This document shows, in pieces, positions 16,419 through 25,000 of a DNA stretch of 64,000 nt. The notes below the pieces were generated by a model. It made no database searches and was not told where the DNA came from. It saw only the letters and a program-made list of their open reading frames with translations. The stretch lies in contig NZ_QRZF01000021.1 of NCBI RefSeq assembly GCF_003464595.1, forward strand, positions 39,496 through 103,495. The letters run 5' to 3'. Each line of letters starts with the position of its first letter. The first letter of the stretch is position 1. The position numbers were made by a program, and so were the translations under genes. Origin of the DNA: Bacteroides intestinalis. Its GTDB lineage: Bacteria > Bacteroidota > Bacteroidia > Bacteroidales > Bacteroidaceae.

Positions 16419-18371
16419 ATGAATATAAAAAACAAATCCCTTTTGCTCGCCGCAGGCTTCCTGCTTGCCGCCAGCACCCTGTTCGTCTCCTGTACCAACG
16501 AGTCGCTTACCGAAGCGCCCGCCGGTCCCGACGAACCGGACAATGACAACTCCCGTACGGAAGTGCAGCTTATACTAAAGAACAATCTGACGCTGAAAAC
16601 CTCCGTCCCCGCCAGTCGTGCGGGAGACGCCATTGCCACGGAAGATGAAAACTTCATCAAAACCCTTGATGTCTACGTGTTCGGCTCCCTCACCGAGGAT
16701 GGCCCTTATACCTTTCAGGAACTGCACTACTACCGCGACGATGCCAGTCTGACGCACCTCACCGGTATCAAGTCTTTCAGCTTCGACCTCAATCCGGGTG
16801 CGGAAGCCAACACCACCACCGGCTTGCTGAAACTTACCAAAGGCTTGTTCGTGAAGTTCTATTGCATCGCCAACCGCACCCAACTTTACGGTGTAGATGC
16901 CGCAGGCACTTTGCAGCCTTACGATTACTTCTCGTCTCTGGTGCAAACCGCCCCCGGTCAGTCCGCCAATACGGTGACCCCCGGCGTGCCCACCGAAACA
17001 AACTTCCTGAAGCTGCAAACCCAACTCATCAACCCTGAGGGTGCAACGGAAAATGATATCTTCGTCAGTCCGCTCCCTATGACGGGTGCCTACACTACGC
17101 CTCTGGACCTGACTGATTTCAGCAGCGCCACCCGTGCCCAGATCGGCTTCCGCCTCTCGCGTATGGTGGCCCGCTTCGACATCGTGAATGTTGCCGAGGA
17201 ATCCCGTTTCACCGTTGAGGGTATCTCCATGAGCAACGGACGAAGTGCCAGCCGTTTCTTTCCCATCGAACCGCTGAAAACAAAAGACGAAACGAATGGT
17301 GATCTGATTACATATCCCGAGCGCAAGGTAAAGCCCGATATGCAGCATAAGCCTACGGATGCCGAGCCGAAACTTAATATCACCCAAGGCGCCTTCTACA
17401 CCTGGCCCAGCCTTAAGGACGACGGAGGTTACCTGATTCTGAAAGGAATGTATGACATCAATATGTCGGAGTCCAAACCGGTAATGTATAAGATTCCGTT
17501 CAAGCAGATGGTGAACGGGGTGGGCACTTACATCGAGGTGAACTACAACCACCGCTATACCATCGAAATCACCAAGGCGGACCCGCTGCGCCTGGAAGTG
17601 AACCTGAAAGTGACGGACTGGGAAGAAGATGTGGAACTGGACGACTATACGCCTGATAATGACTTCGACCGCAACACGCCGCTGACGCTGGAGACGGGTG
17701 CCGTGGGAGCTTATGTGACGGACAAGGGGCAGGTGACTCTGATGCCTGAGGCGGCCAGTGAGTTTGCTTTCGTGATGGGTTCCAACGCTACGCTGAAATC
17801 CGAACTGGTGTTTCAGGACGGTTCCGAGGAGTGGCTTGAACTGGCTTCCGCCCCTGTCACCCGTGCGACCTCGCAGAACACGAAATATACGGTGACTACT
17901 GTGGACGCAAAACTGGCGGATGTCTCTAAATTGCTTCCCGTCATTATCCGGCTGACGAACCCGGCAAGTGGGATGCGCAAGGATATTAAAGTGTTCGCCA
18001 CTAAGGGGCCTGAAGTGACGTTGGTAAAGGAAGAAGGAAACACCGGCACCTTTGATGCCCAAACGCTGACGGCTACGATAGAGAATACCGCAGGAAAGAC
18101 TATCAAACTGCATGTGGTTTCGGAAAGCCGTTCGGACGGTGCAGAACCGCCGAGTATTACTACCGGAAGTACGGCCGTGGTTGATGGTGGCATTACGTGG
18201 TTGACGGTGAGTGAAAACGTGGATACTGCCGCAGGAGACTATACGCTGACTTTGGGGGATGCGCAGACTTTGCCGGCAGAGGCAACCGTTACGTTCACTT
18301 CAAAGGCTTCTACGGTGGCCACTACGGTGAAGGTGGTGCTGAAGGAGGCGACGCCGGCACCGGCACCATAA
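16419..18371 (+). CDS. Fimbrillin-like lipoprotein (third)
   Basis: 650 residues; lipobox FVSC gives C25. The N-domain closely parallels the 10019 gene: VPASRAGDAIATEDENF (arginine maturation site), TLDVYVFGSLTEDG, GLFVKFYCIANRT, then FRLSRMVARFDIVNVAEES. It has fewer downstream Ig-like modules, two or so after residue 420, and ends in a short Pro/Ala tail (ATPAPAP). Probably a gene duplicate of the 10019 N-domain with a shorter stalk. It is flanked by palindromes D and E. Likely a structural fimbrial subunit; polymerisation role is inferred from family only. Confidence 0.76.
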   Translation: MNIKNKSLLLAAGFLLAASTLFVSCTNESLTEAPAGPDEPDNDNSRTEVQLILKNNLTLKTSVPASRAGDAIATEDENFIKTLDVYVFGSLTEDGPYTFQELHYYRDDASLTHLTGIKSFSFDLNPGAEANTTTGLLKLTKGLFVKFYCIANRTQLYGVDAAGTLQPYDYFSSLVQTAPGQSANTVTPGVPTETNFLKLQTQLINPEGATENDIFVSPLPMTGAYTTPLDLTDFSSATRAQIGFRLSRMVARFDIVNVAEESRFTVEGISMSNGRSASRFFPIEPLKTKDETNGDLITYPERKVKPDMQHKPTDAEPKLNITQGAFYTWPSLKDDGGYLILKGMYDINMSESKPVMYKIPFKQMVNGVGTYIEVNYNHRYTIEITKADPLRLEVNLKVTDWEEDVELDDYTPDNDFDRNTPLTLETGAVGAYVTDKGQVTLMPEAASEFAFVMGSNATLKSELVFQDGSEEWLELASAPVTRATSQNTKYTVTTVDAKLADVSKLLPVIIRLTNPASGMRKDIKVFATKGPEVTLVKEEGNTGTFDAQTLTATIENTAGKTIKLHVVSESRSDGAEPPSITTGSTAVVDGGITWLTVSENVDTAAGDYTLTLGDAQTLPAEATVTFTSKASTVATTVKVVLKEATPAPAP

Positions 18372-18390
18372 CTTCTTGTAACTAATTCGA

Positions 18391-18504
18391 GTTTCGCATG
18401 TAGCCTGAAAGGCTTTCATTTTATAGCGTAGGGCGTTGCCCTACGCTGTATAATATTAGGCTTTCAGCCTGCTCTATTGTGTAATTTCAGGCTATATGCG
18501 AAAC
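18391..18504. repeat. Intergenic word-palindrome E
   Basis: Outer arms GTTTCGCATGTAGCCTGAAA (18391-18410) and TTTCAGGCTATATGCGAAAC (18485-18504) pair with one mismatch. Nested inside are GTAGGGC-GTT-GCCCTAC and AGGCTTTCAGCCT. The centre has ATAGCGTAGG, a variant of the family core. GTTTCGCA recurs in element F. Confidence 0.82.
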
Positions 18505-18531
18505 TTAAATCACTAATTAATCAGAATAAAA

Positions 18532-18906
18532 ATGACAATACTCGGTGCAGAATTATCACGCCTATCCGACAGTGTTCCTGTTATCACTGAGGTATACGAT
18601 CTTTTGAGTGGCAAGCACGACGGTACCATAACCCCTTGGGCTCCCATCATAGTGTCCGGCAGCAGGTTGGATATGTATGCCCGGGATACAGTGCGGCTAT
18701 GCCTTGTTTCCGCAACAGACGCAAGGCGGGTCATAGAGGTCGGGCATATCTATAAATACTCATGTAATAAAGTCATACTGGCCCTGCCGGAGCTGGAGCC
18801 GGGTGGATATGTACCGGCATTCAAGATATTGCAAGAAGATGGAAGCACATTGCTGCAAGTCTTATCAGTGTTGTGGAATGTTCCCGATATAGGAATCAAG
18901 TATTGA
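18532..18906 (+). CDS. DUF4469-like small protein lacking the usual N-terminal DNA-binding domain
   Basis: 124 residues, no signal peptide. The pattern VITEVYDLLSGKHDGTITP followed by an Ig-like beta domain resembles DUF4469, which in Bacteroides is usually found C-terminal to an HU-like DNA-binding domain. Here the HU-like half is absent and the protein begins MTILGAELSRL. It could be a stand-alone domain or a 5'-truncated remnant. It lies between palindromes E and F, after the fimbrillin genes. Function unknown. Confidence 0.55.
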   Translation: MTILGAELSRLSDSVPVITEVYDLLSGKHDGTITPWAPIIVSGSRLDMYARDTVRLCLVSATDARRVIEVGHIYKYSCNKVILALPELEPGGYVPAFKILQEDGSTLLQVLSVLWNVPDIGIKY

Positions 18907-18930
18907 TTCGTATTTAATAATAATCAACTC

Positions 18931-19107
18931 AAGTTTCGCAAGCTCAACTTTCGCAGTTGACAAGTTTTCAGTTGACAAGTGAACAAGGCAATAAATTCAG
19001 GCTTTTCATGAGAATACGATAGGTGAGAATGGTTTTAGAGACTATCTCTCTTGTTCCCTTGTCAACTGAAACCTTGTCAACTAATAAGTTGAGCACTTGC
19101 GAAACTT
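18931..19107. repeat. Intergenic word-palindrome F
   Basis: The left arm carries AAGTTTCGCAAGCTCAACTT, GTTGACAAG twice and GAACAAGG. The right arm carries CTTGTTCCCTTGTCAACTG, CCTTGTCAACT, AGTTGAGC and TTGCGAAACTT. It combines the outer word of element E with the inner words of element A, showing that the palindromes are built from interchangeable modules. Confidence 0.82.
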
Positions 19108-19128
19108 AAATAATCAATTTTTTAAGCA

Positions 19129-19529
19129 ATGAACAGAAAAAGAAGACGTGCCTTTCAGGCACTGGATGCCACAGAAGCATCAAAAAAAAGACAACTCGTG
19201 ACGTAATCGCAGATGGTGTACGCTGGACGGAGGCCATGCGCGTGGTTCGCGCCGACCATCCGGAAGTCACCATCATTATGCCCGGTGAGAAGATTCAGGT
19301 GCATCCGGGTGATGATGTGCGTAGGTTGATTACTCCGTATGTAGCCGTCATCCGTCAGGCGTTGGATAGCAAGAGGGTAGGTGAGTGGAAAGGCTATACT
19401 GCCGACTGCCGCGTGCGCCAGGTGCGCCGTTTGCTCACCCATTACTTCTATTTTCACGAAGGCTGCATCAGTGAAGCAGACTTCAACCTGATGGTTGAGG
19501 ATTTGCTGTTTGTGCATAAGGCGGGGTGA
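19129..19529 (+). pseudogene. Small conserved-looking gene split by a -1 frameshift at an A8 run
   Basis: The ATG at 19129 reads MNRKRRRAFQALDATEASKK and stops at 19204-19206. A second frame continues through VIADGVRWTEAMRVVRADHP to the stop at 19527-19529. The join is the run of eight A at 19182-19189; one extra A, or a -1 slip on AAA AAA, would give one protein of about 133 residues. I do not recognise the family; the product is basic at its start, with no signal peptide. It may be a true frameshift mutation, a sequencing error in a homopolymer, or programmed/transcriptional slippage. Confidence 0.6.
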
Positions 19530-19585
19530 TAGGTGTGTATTTTATTCCTGTGTTCCGGCGGATATGTTATCCGCCGTATGCCATC

Positions 19586-19897
19586 TTATAGCAGGGCTGC
19601 GTATTGGCGTATTTTATTCAAACGTTCCATAAACGTCTGGTCATTGCTTGCCAACTGGAGATTGTACTTCAGTTGCAGGCGCATAAGTGAGTCAGCAGGG
19701 ACATTTAGTGCTGCCTCGAACATCATGGCTGTGGCGGTAGTCAGCGAACGCCGTCCATTCAATATGTCGTTGAGGACTTTGTATGAAATACCCATTTGCC
19801 GTGCCAGTGCACGTTGCGAAATCTTCCGATATTCAATCTCATCCTTTAGTACTTCTCCAGGATGGGTTGGAGTATATCCAAATTTTACGGTTACCAT
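19586..19897 (-). CDS. higA: HigA-family antitoxin (second locus)
   Basis: 103 residues. Begins MVTVKFGYTPTHPGEVLKDE and carries the same HTH block as the antitoxin at 1980-2303 (EYRKISQRALARQMGISY is identical). HigA-type antitoxins bind their toxin and their promoter. Upstream there is only a fused remnant of the toxin gene (19907-19953) behind a good promoter, so this antitoxin is orphaned yet still has its transcription signals. The second copy of a toxin-less HigA within 18 kb is notable. Confidence 0.87.
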   Translation of the reverse strand: MVTVKFGYTPTHPGEVLKDEIEYRKISQRALARQMGISYKVLNDILNGRRSLTTATAMMFEAALNVPADSLMRLQLKYNLQLASNDQTFMERLNKIRQYAALL

Positions 19898-19906
19898 ATT
19901 GGATGC

Positions 19907-19953
19907 TTATTTATAATGATTAGACAATTCGATAATATAAATTGAATTTCCAT
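19907..19953 (-). pseudogene. HigB-type toxin remnant, internal deletion
   Basis: Between a consensus promoter and the antitoxin there are only 47 bp. They start ATG GAA ATT CAA TTT (MEIQF, a plausible toxin start) and, out of frame, end YIIELSNHYK-stop, the same C-terminus as the toxin at 1659-1972. The simplest reading is a large internal deletion that fused both ends of a toxin gene of about 100 codons. The MEIQF part is short, so the N-terminal half of this claim is weaker than the C-terminal half. Confidence 0.65.
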
Positions 19954-19973
19954 GTTCTGCTTATAAACACGAA

Positions 19974-20006
19974 CAAAGGTAATGCAATCTTTTCGGAATC
20001 CACAAA
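19974..20006 (-). promoter_or_regulatory. Promoter of second HigBA locus
   Basis: On the minus strand TTTG (20003-20006) and TACCTTTG (19974-19981) are separated by 21 nt, fitting the Bacteroides -33/-7 consensus. The remnant ATG at 19953 is 20 nt past the -7 box. Confidence 0.7.
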
Positions 20007-20661
20007 ATTTGAGGACTTTTTTAGAAAGTTTCTCGTTTCTGACTTCTGTTTTTCCGCCAATCGCGAACCTTTGTAATATTATCCGCATTTTTTTATTCAT
20101 CAATACATTTGTAACTATTTTACTTCTAAATGTTTGTATTTATTTTCGCGTAAATACTTACCATCGTAATGCACATAAATGGGCGTATATTTGCGGTATG
20201 ATTGAGATTTGATAGAAATGGAATCTCTTGATAACACGTGTAAATATATAAACAATATGATTGTGAATCCAAAAGAAAAAATGATTGAATACGTTTACGA
20301 AAAACGTATCGTCTGTTCAGTGCAAATGCATCATCCGTTTAGTGCAAACGCATCATCCGTTTGGGGCATACGCATCATTCATTCGGGATAGATGTATCAT
20401 CCGTTTTCCGCAGATATACTTCAGTATATCACTATCTTCTAATTTACTTATGTTATGTACGTTTAGTGGCCGGATGGGTGGCCGCTTTTTCTCGTAACCT
20501 GCTGAATGGCAGAAAGAAAAGGTGGCCGAATCGGTGGCCGGAAAATGTTCGTAAAAAATGTTAATTCAAAATACTGTTATCCTTTCTTCCTTTTCTGAAC
20601 TTTCTATAGCCATAATTGTTTCTCTTGCACTATTTCAAACCCTATAAATGTATATGTATAT
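20007..20661. other. Intergenic region without a supported gene
   Basis: AT-rich spacer between the second antitoxin and the MFS gene. It holds a degenerate 22-bp tandem repeat (20315-20424) and four GGTGGCCG-like words (20467-20545). Several short open frames overlap the repeats but show no signal peptide, domain or sensible codon pattern and are not called. Confidence 0.6.
20315..20424 (+). repeat. 22-bp degenerate tandem repeat, about five units
   Basis: Units of exactly 22 bp at 20315, 20337, 20359 and 20381, with a decayed fifth at 20403. The typical unit ends in CGCATCATCC and starts GTTTAGTGCAAA. Divergence increases along the array. There is no unique spacer between units, so it is not a CRISPR array. 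Confidence 0.8.
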
Positions 20662-21903
20662 ATGAAAATCAATACCGGGCGGGGAACCATTCCTCTTATT
20701 ACATTGATCGGCATTTGGTCTATCTCTGCATTGACCTCTTTGCCGGGACTGGCTGTTTCTCCTATTCTGGGACAGCTTTCCACTACTTTTCCGGATGCTT
20801 CGGAACTGGATATTCAGATGCTTAGTTCTTTGCCGTCGTTATTGATCATACCTTTTATTTTGTTGGCGGGCAAGTTGGCTGAGAAACGCGACTTTGTCCG
20901 TCTGTTACGCGCGGGGCTCTGGATGTTCGCCGCGAGCGGGGTGCTGTACCTGTTTTCCACAAAAATGTGGCAATTAATAGCTGTCAGCGCCCTGCTGGGA
21001 ATTGGTGCGGGACTGATTATTCCGCTTTCTACCGGATTGATTTCCCGTTATTTCACGGGAACCTACCGGGTGAAGCAATTTGGATACAGTTCCGCCATTA
21101 CAAATGTTACGCTGGTGGTGGCAACTGCTGTTACCGGCTATCTGGCAGAAGTGAATTGGCATCTGCCTTTCCTGGTCTATTTACTACCTTTGGTAGCCAT
21201 CATACTCACCATCCATCTGAAAGACGAAAATATGGGTGGTGAAACGCAAGTCACGTCATCGGATAAATCTCCTGCCGATACTTCTTCATCGGTAGAAACG
21301 ACTGTTCCCGCTATCCCCGGCAAGTATGGTATTCATGTCCGTCATCTGCTGCAACTGATGCTTTTCTATGGGCTTACCACTTATATCGTATTGATTGTGA
21401 CGTTCAACCTTCCGTTCCTGATGGAGGAACATCACTTTTCCAGCGGGAACTCGGGGATGATGATTTCCCTCTTCTTCCTTGCTATCATGGCCCCCGGTTT
21501 CTTTCTGGGGCATGTTGTAAAGTATCTGAAGGAAAAGACGAAGTTTTACAGCCTGCTCTGTATTGCACTGGGGTTGGCACTGATATGGATTTCTCCCAAG
21601 GAATGGCTGATTATACCTGGTTGCATATTGGTGGGATTGGGCTATGGGGTTATCCAACCGTTGATCTATGATAAAACGGTGGATACGGCTGTTCCCCAGA
21701 AAACCACGCTGGCACTGGCTTTTGTGATGGCAATGAATTACCTGGCCGTGCTGCTTTGCCCGTTTATCGTAGATTTCTTCCAATCATTGTTTCATGTACG
21801 TTCGCAGGAGTTTCCATTTATCTTTAACCTTTGTATTACGATACTTGCATTGATATGGGCGTATAGGAGGAAGAAAGATTTTCTGTTCGGAGATAAACTG
21901 TAA
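20662..21903 (+). CDS. MFS transporter
   Basis: 413 residues with about twelve hydrophobic segments in two halves joined by a polar loop (about residues 190-215, rich in Ser/Thr/Asp). Motif GKLAEKRDFVRLL after the second segment matches the MFS loop 2-3 signature, and GIGAGLIIPLSTGLISRYF fits segment 4-5. Inner-membrane secondary transporter, drug-efflux-like by general appearance; substrate unknown. Stand-alone gene followed after 125 bp by the RND efflux operon, which has its own promoter box. Confidence 0.8.
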   Translation: MKINTGRGTIPLITLIGIWSISALTSLPGLAVSPILGQLSTTFPDASELDIQMLSSLPSLLIIPFILLAGKLAEKRDFVRLLRAGLWMFAASGVLYLFSTKMWQLIAVSALLGIGAGLIIPLSTGLISRYFTGTYRVKQFGYSSAITNVTLVVATAVTGYLAEVNWHLPFLVYLLPLVAIILTIHLKDENMGGETQVTSSDKSPADTSSSVETTVPAIPGKYGIHVRHLLQLMLFYGLTTYIVLIVTFNLPFLMEEHHFSSGNSGMMISLFFLAIMAPGFFLGHVVKYLKEKTKFYSLLCIALGLALIWISPKEWLIIPGCILVGLGYGVIQPLIYDKTVDTAVPQKTTLALAFVMAMNYLAVLLCPFIVDFFQSLFHVRSQEFPFIFNLCITILALIWAYRRKKDFLFGDKL

Positions 21904-21997
21904 GTCGGTAGTTTCACTTCAACGACTGATATCGACGGTTGAATTGCTAAAATAGCTGGTTCAGCACACAGCCATTCTGTGTATAATTCGGATAGTT

Positions 21998-22005
21998 TAC
22001 TTTTG
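21998..22005 (+). promoter_or_regulatory. -7 box of the RND efflux operon
   Basis: TACTTTTG matches TAnnTTTG and is 24 nt upstream of the start codon at 22029. No clear -33 TTTG at the usual distance. Confidence 0.45.
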
Positions 22006-22028
22006 TGCAAAAACCAAAAGTATAAAAC

Positions 22029-25000
22029 ATGTTCGACGCTATCCTTCGATTCTCAGTAAAGAAGAAACTTTTTGTGGGGCTTACCACTTTGTTTCTTTTG
22101 ATTGGTGGAATTTATTCCATGTTGACACTTCCTATAGATGCTGTTCCGGATATTACGAACAATCAGGTACAGATTGTAACCGTGTCACCAACCTTGGCAC
22201 CACAAGAGGTGGAGCAACTTATCACAATGCCCGTGGAAATTGCCATGAGCAATATCATGAATGTCACTGAAATCCGTTCTGTCTCCCGTTTCGGGCTGTC
22301 GGTGGTGACGGTAGTCTTTAAAGAGAGTGTACCTACTCTGGATGCCCGCCAGTTGGTGAACGAGCAGATACAGAGTGTGGCCGGTGAGATTCCTTCGGAG
22401 TTGGGTATGCCCGAAATGATGCCTATCACCACCGGACTGGGTGAGATATATCAATATGTATTGAAAGTGGAACCGGGATATGAGGATAAATATGATGCAA
22501 TGGAGCTTCGTACTATTCAGGACTGGATTGTGAAGCGGCAGTTGTCCGGTATCCCGGGTATTGTTGAGATAAACAGTTTTGGAGGTTATCTGAAACAATA
22601 TGAAGTAGCGGTTGATCCGGATGTACTTTTCTCTCTCAATATCACTATCGGAGAAGTATTCGAAGCCTTAAATAAGAATAACCAGAATACAGGTGGTAGC
22701 TATATCGAGAAAGTAAATCGTGCTTATTATATTCGCTCTGAAGGGATGATAAGCCGTATTAAAGATGTGGAACAGATAGTAGTAGCCAACCGTAATGGTA
22801 TTCCTATCCGTATCAGTGACATCGGTACAGTACGTTTCGGAGCACCCAAACGTTTCGGAGCCATGACAATGGACGGCAAGGGCGAATGTGTGGGTGGTAT
22901 TGCCATGATGCTGAAAGGAGCCAATGCCAATGTCGTAACCGGAGAACTGGAGAAAAGAGTGGAAAAGATACAGAAAATATTGCCGGAGGGTGTTACCATC
23001 GAGCCTTATCTGAACCGTTCTGAATTGGTGAACCGCAACATTTCTACTGTTATCTATAATCTGATAGAAGGTGCGATCATCGTATTTCTGGTATTGATTG
23101 TTTTTCTGGGTAATGTACGTGCCGGACTGATTGTGGCTTCCGTCATTCCATTAGCCATGCTGTTTGCATTCATTCTGATGCGTATCTTTAATGTTTCTGC
23201 CAACCTTATGAGTTTGGGAGCGATAGATTTCGGTATTGTTGTCGATGGCTCCATTGTTATATTGGAAGGTATATTGGCACATATTTACAGTAAGAAGTTT
23301 AAGGGTCGCACTTTGTCGGCAGAAGAAATGGATGCGGAAGTAGAGAAAGGTGCTTCAAGTGTAGTACGGTCTGCGACATTTGCTGTATTCATCATTCTGA
23401 TCGTATTTTTCCCTATATTGACTTTGACAGGAATAGAAGGGAAGTATTTCACGCCGATGGCTAAAACCCTGGTATTTTGCATAATCGGTGCCCTATTCTT
23501 ATCACTGACTTACGTTCCGATGATGGCTTCCCTGTTCCTGAAACATCATATTGTGACAAAGCCGACTTTTGCCGATAAATTCTTTGAAGCACTAAACAAA
23601 CTCTATGCCCGTGCCTTGTCATTCTGCTTGCGTTTTAAGTGGCAAACTGTTGCAACGGCGTTTGTGGCTCTGGTTATTTCTCTCTTTCTTTTCACTCGTT
23701 TGGGAGCAGAATTTATTCCTACGTTGGATGAAGGAGATTTTGCCATGCAGATGACGCTTCCGGCCGGTAGTTCGTTGAGCGAAAGCATTGAAGTATCCAA
23801 TGAAGCGGAGAAACTCTTGATGGATAAACTCCCGGAAATAAAACATGTGGTAGCAAAAATAGGTACGGCAGAAGTTCCGACAGACCCGATGGCAGTGGAA
23901 GATGCCGACGTAATGATTGTCATGAAGCCTTTCAAGGAGTGGACCAGTGCTGCCAGTCGCGCCGAGATGGTAGAGAAGATGAAAGAGGCTCTTGAACCGT
24001 TATCTGACCGTGCAGAGTTTAATTTCTCCCAACCTATCCAACTTCGTTTTAATGAGTTGATGACAGGAGCCAAAGCAGATATTGCTGTTAAACTTTATGG
24101 AGAAGACACACATGAACTCTATCAGAAGGCAAAAGAAGCTGCAGCTTTTGTAGAAAAGGTACCCGGGGCATCGGATGTGATTGTAGAACAGACAATGGGG
24201 TTGCCTCAATTGGTAGTAAAGTATAATCGTGGAAAGATTGCCCGCTATGGTATCAATATAGAAGAATTGAATACTATTATTCGTACAGCCTATGCCGGAG
24301 AGGCAAGTGGAGTAGTCTTTGAGAATGAGCGTCGTTTTGATTTGGTGGTTCGTCTGGATCAGGATAAAGTGGCTGATTTGAATCTGGATAAACTCTTTGT
24401 CCGTTCCAATGAAGGTATTCAGATACCGGTCAGTGAGGTGGCTACCATTGATTTGGTGAATGGTCCGTTACAGATTAACCGGGATGCGACCAAACGTCGT
24501 ATTGTAATCGGGGTCAATGTGCGTGGAGCGGATATTCAGCAAGTAGTGCAGGATATACAGAAGACGCTGGATAAAAATATTCAATTGAAGCCCGGATACT
24601 ATTTCGAATATGGAGGACAATTTGAGAATTTGCAGAATGCCATCAATACTTTGTTGGTGGTTGTACCGGTAGCTTTGATGCTGATTCTGTTACTATTGTT
24701 TTTCGCTTTCAAGAATGTTACTTACACATTGGTGGTGTTCTCTACCGTGCCTCTTTCATTGATTGGTGGTATTCTGGCACTATGGCTGCGCGGTCTTCCA
24801 TTCAGTATTTCGGCAGGAGTAGGCTTCATAGCGCTCTTCGGTGTAGCGGTTCTCAATGGTATTTTAATGATTAATCACTTTAATGATATAAGAAAAGAAA
24901 CTATGTATGCTCTTTCTACCAGACGGGTGATTGCCCGTGGAACCGCTCATCTGTTGCGGCCTGTCTTCTTGACAGGGCTGGTTGCTTCTTTGGGATTTGT

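Noticed and set aside
19891..20103. 70-codon minus-strand frame over the second HigBA promoter
   Set aside because: It runs through the consensus promoter and the toxin remnant in a different frame and has no recognisable protein features.
20315..20424. 22-bp repeats as a CRISPR array
   Set aside because: Units are directly adjacent without spacers, they decay along the array, and no cas gene is present.
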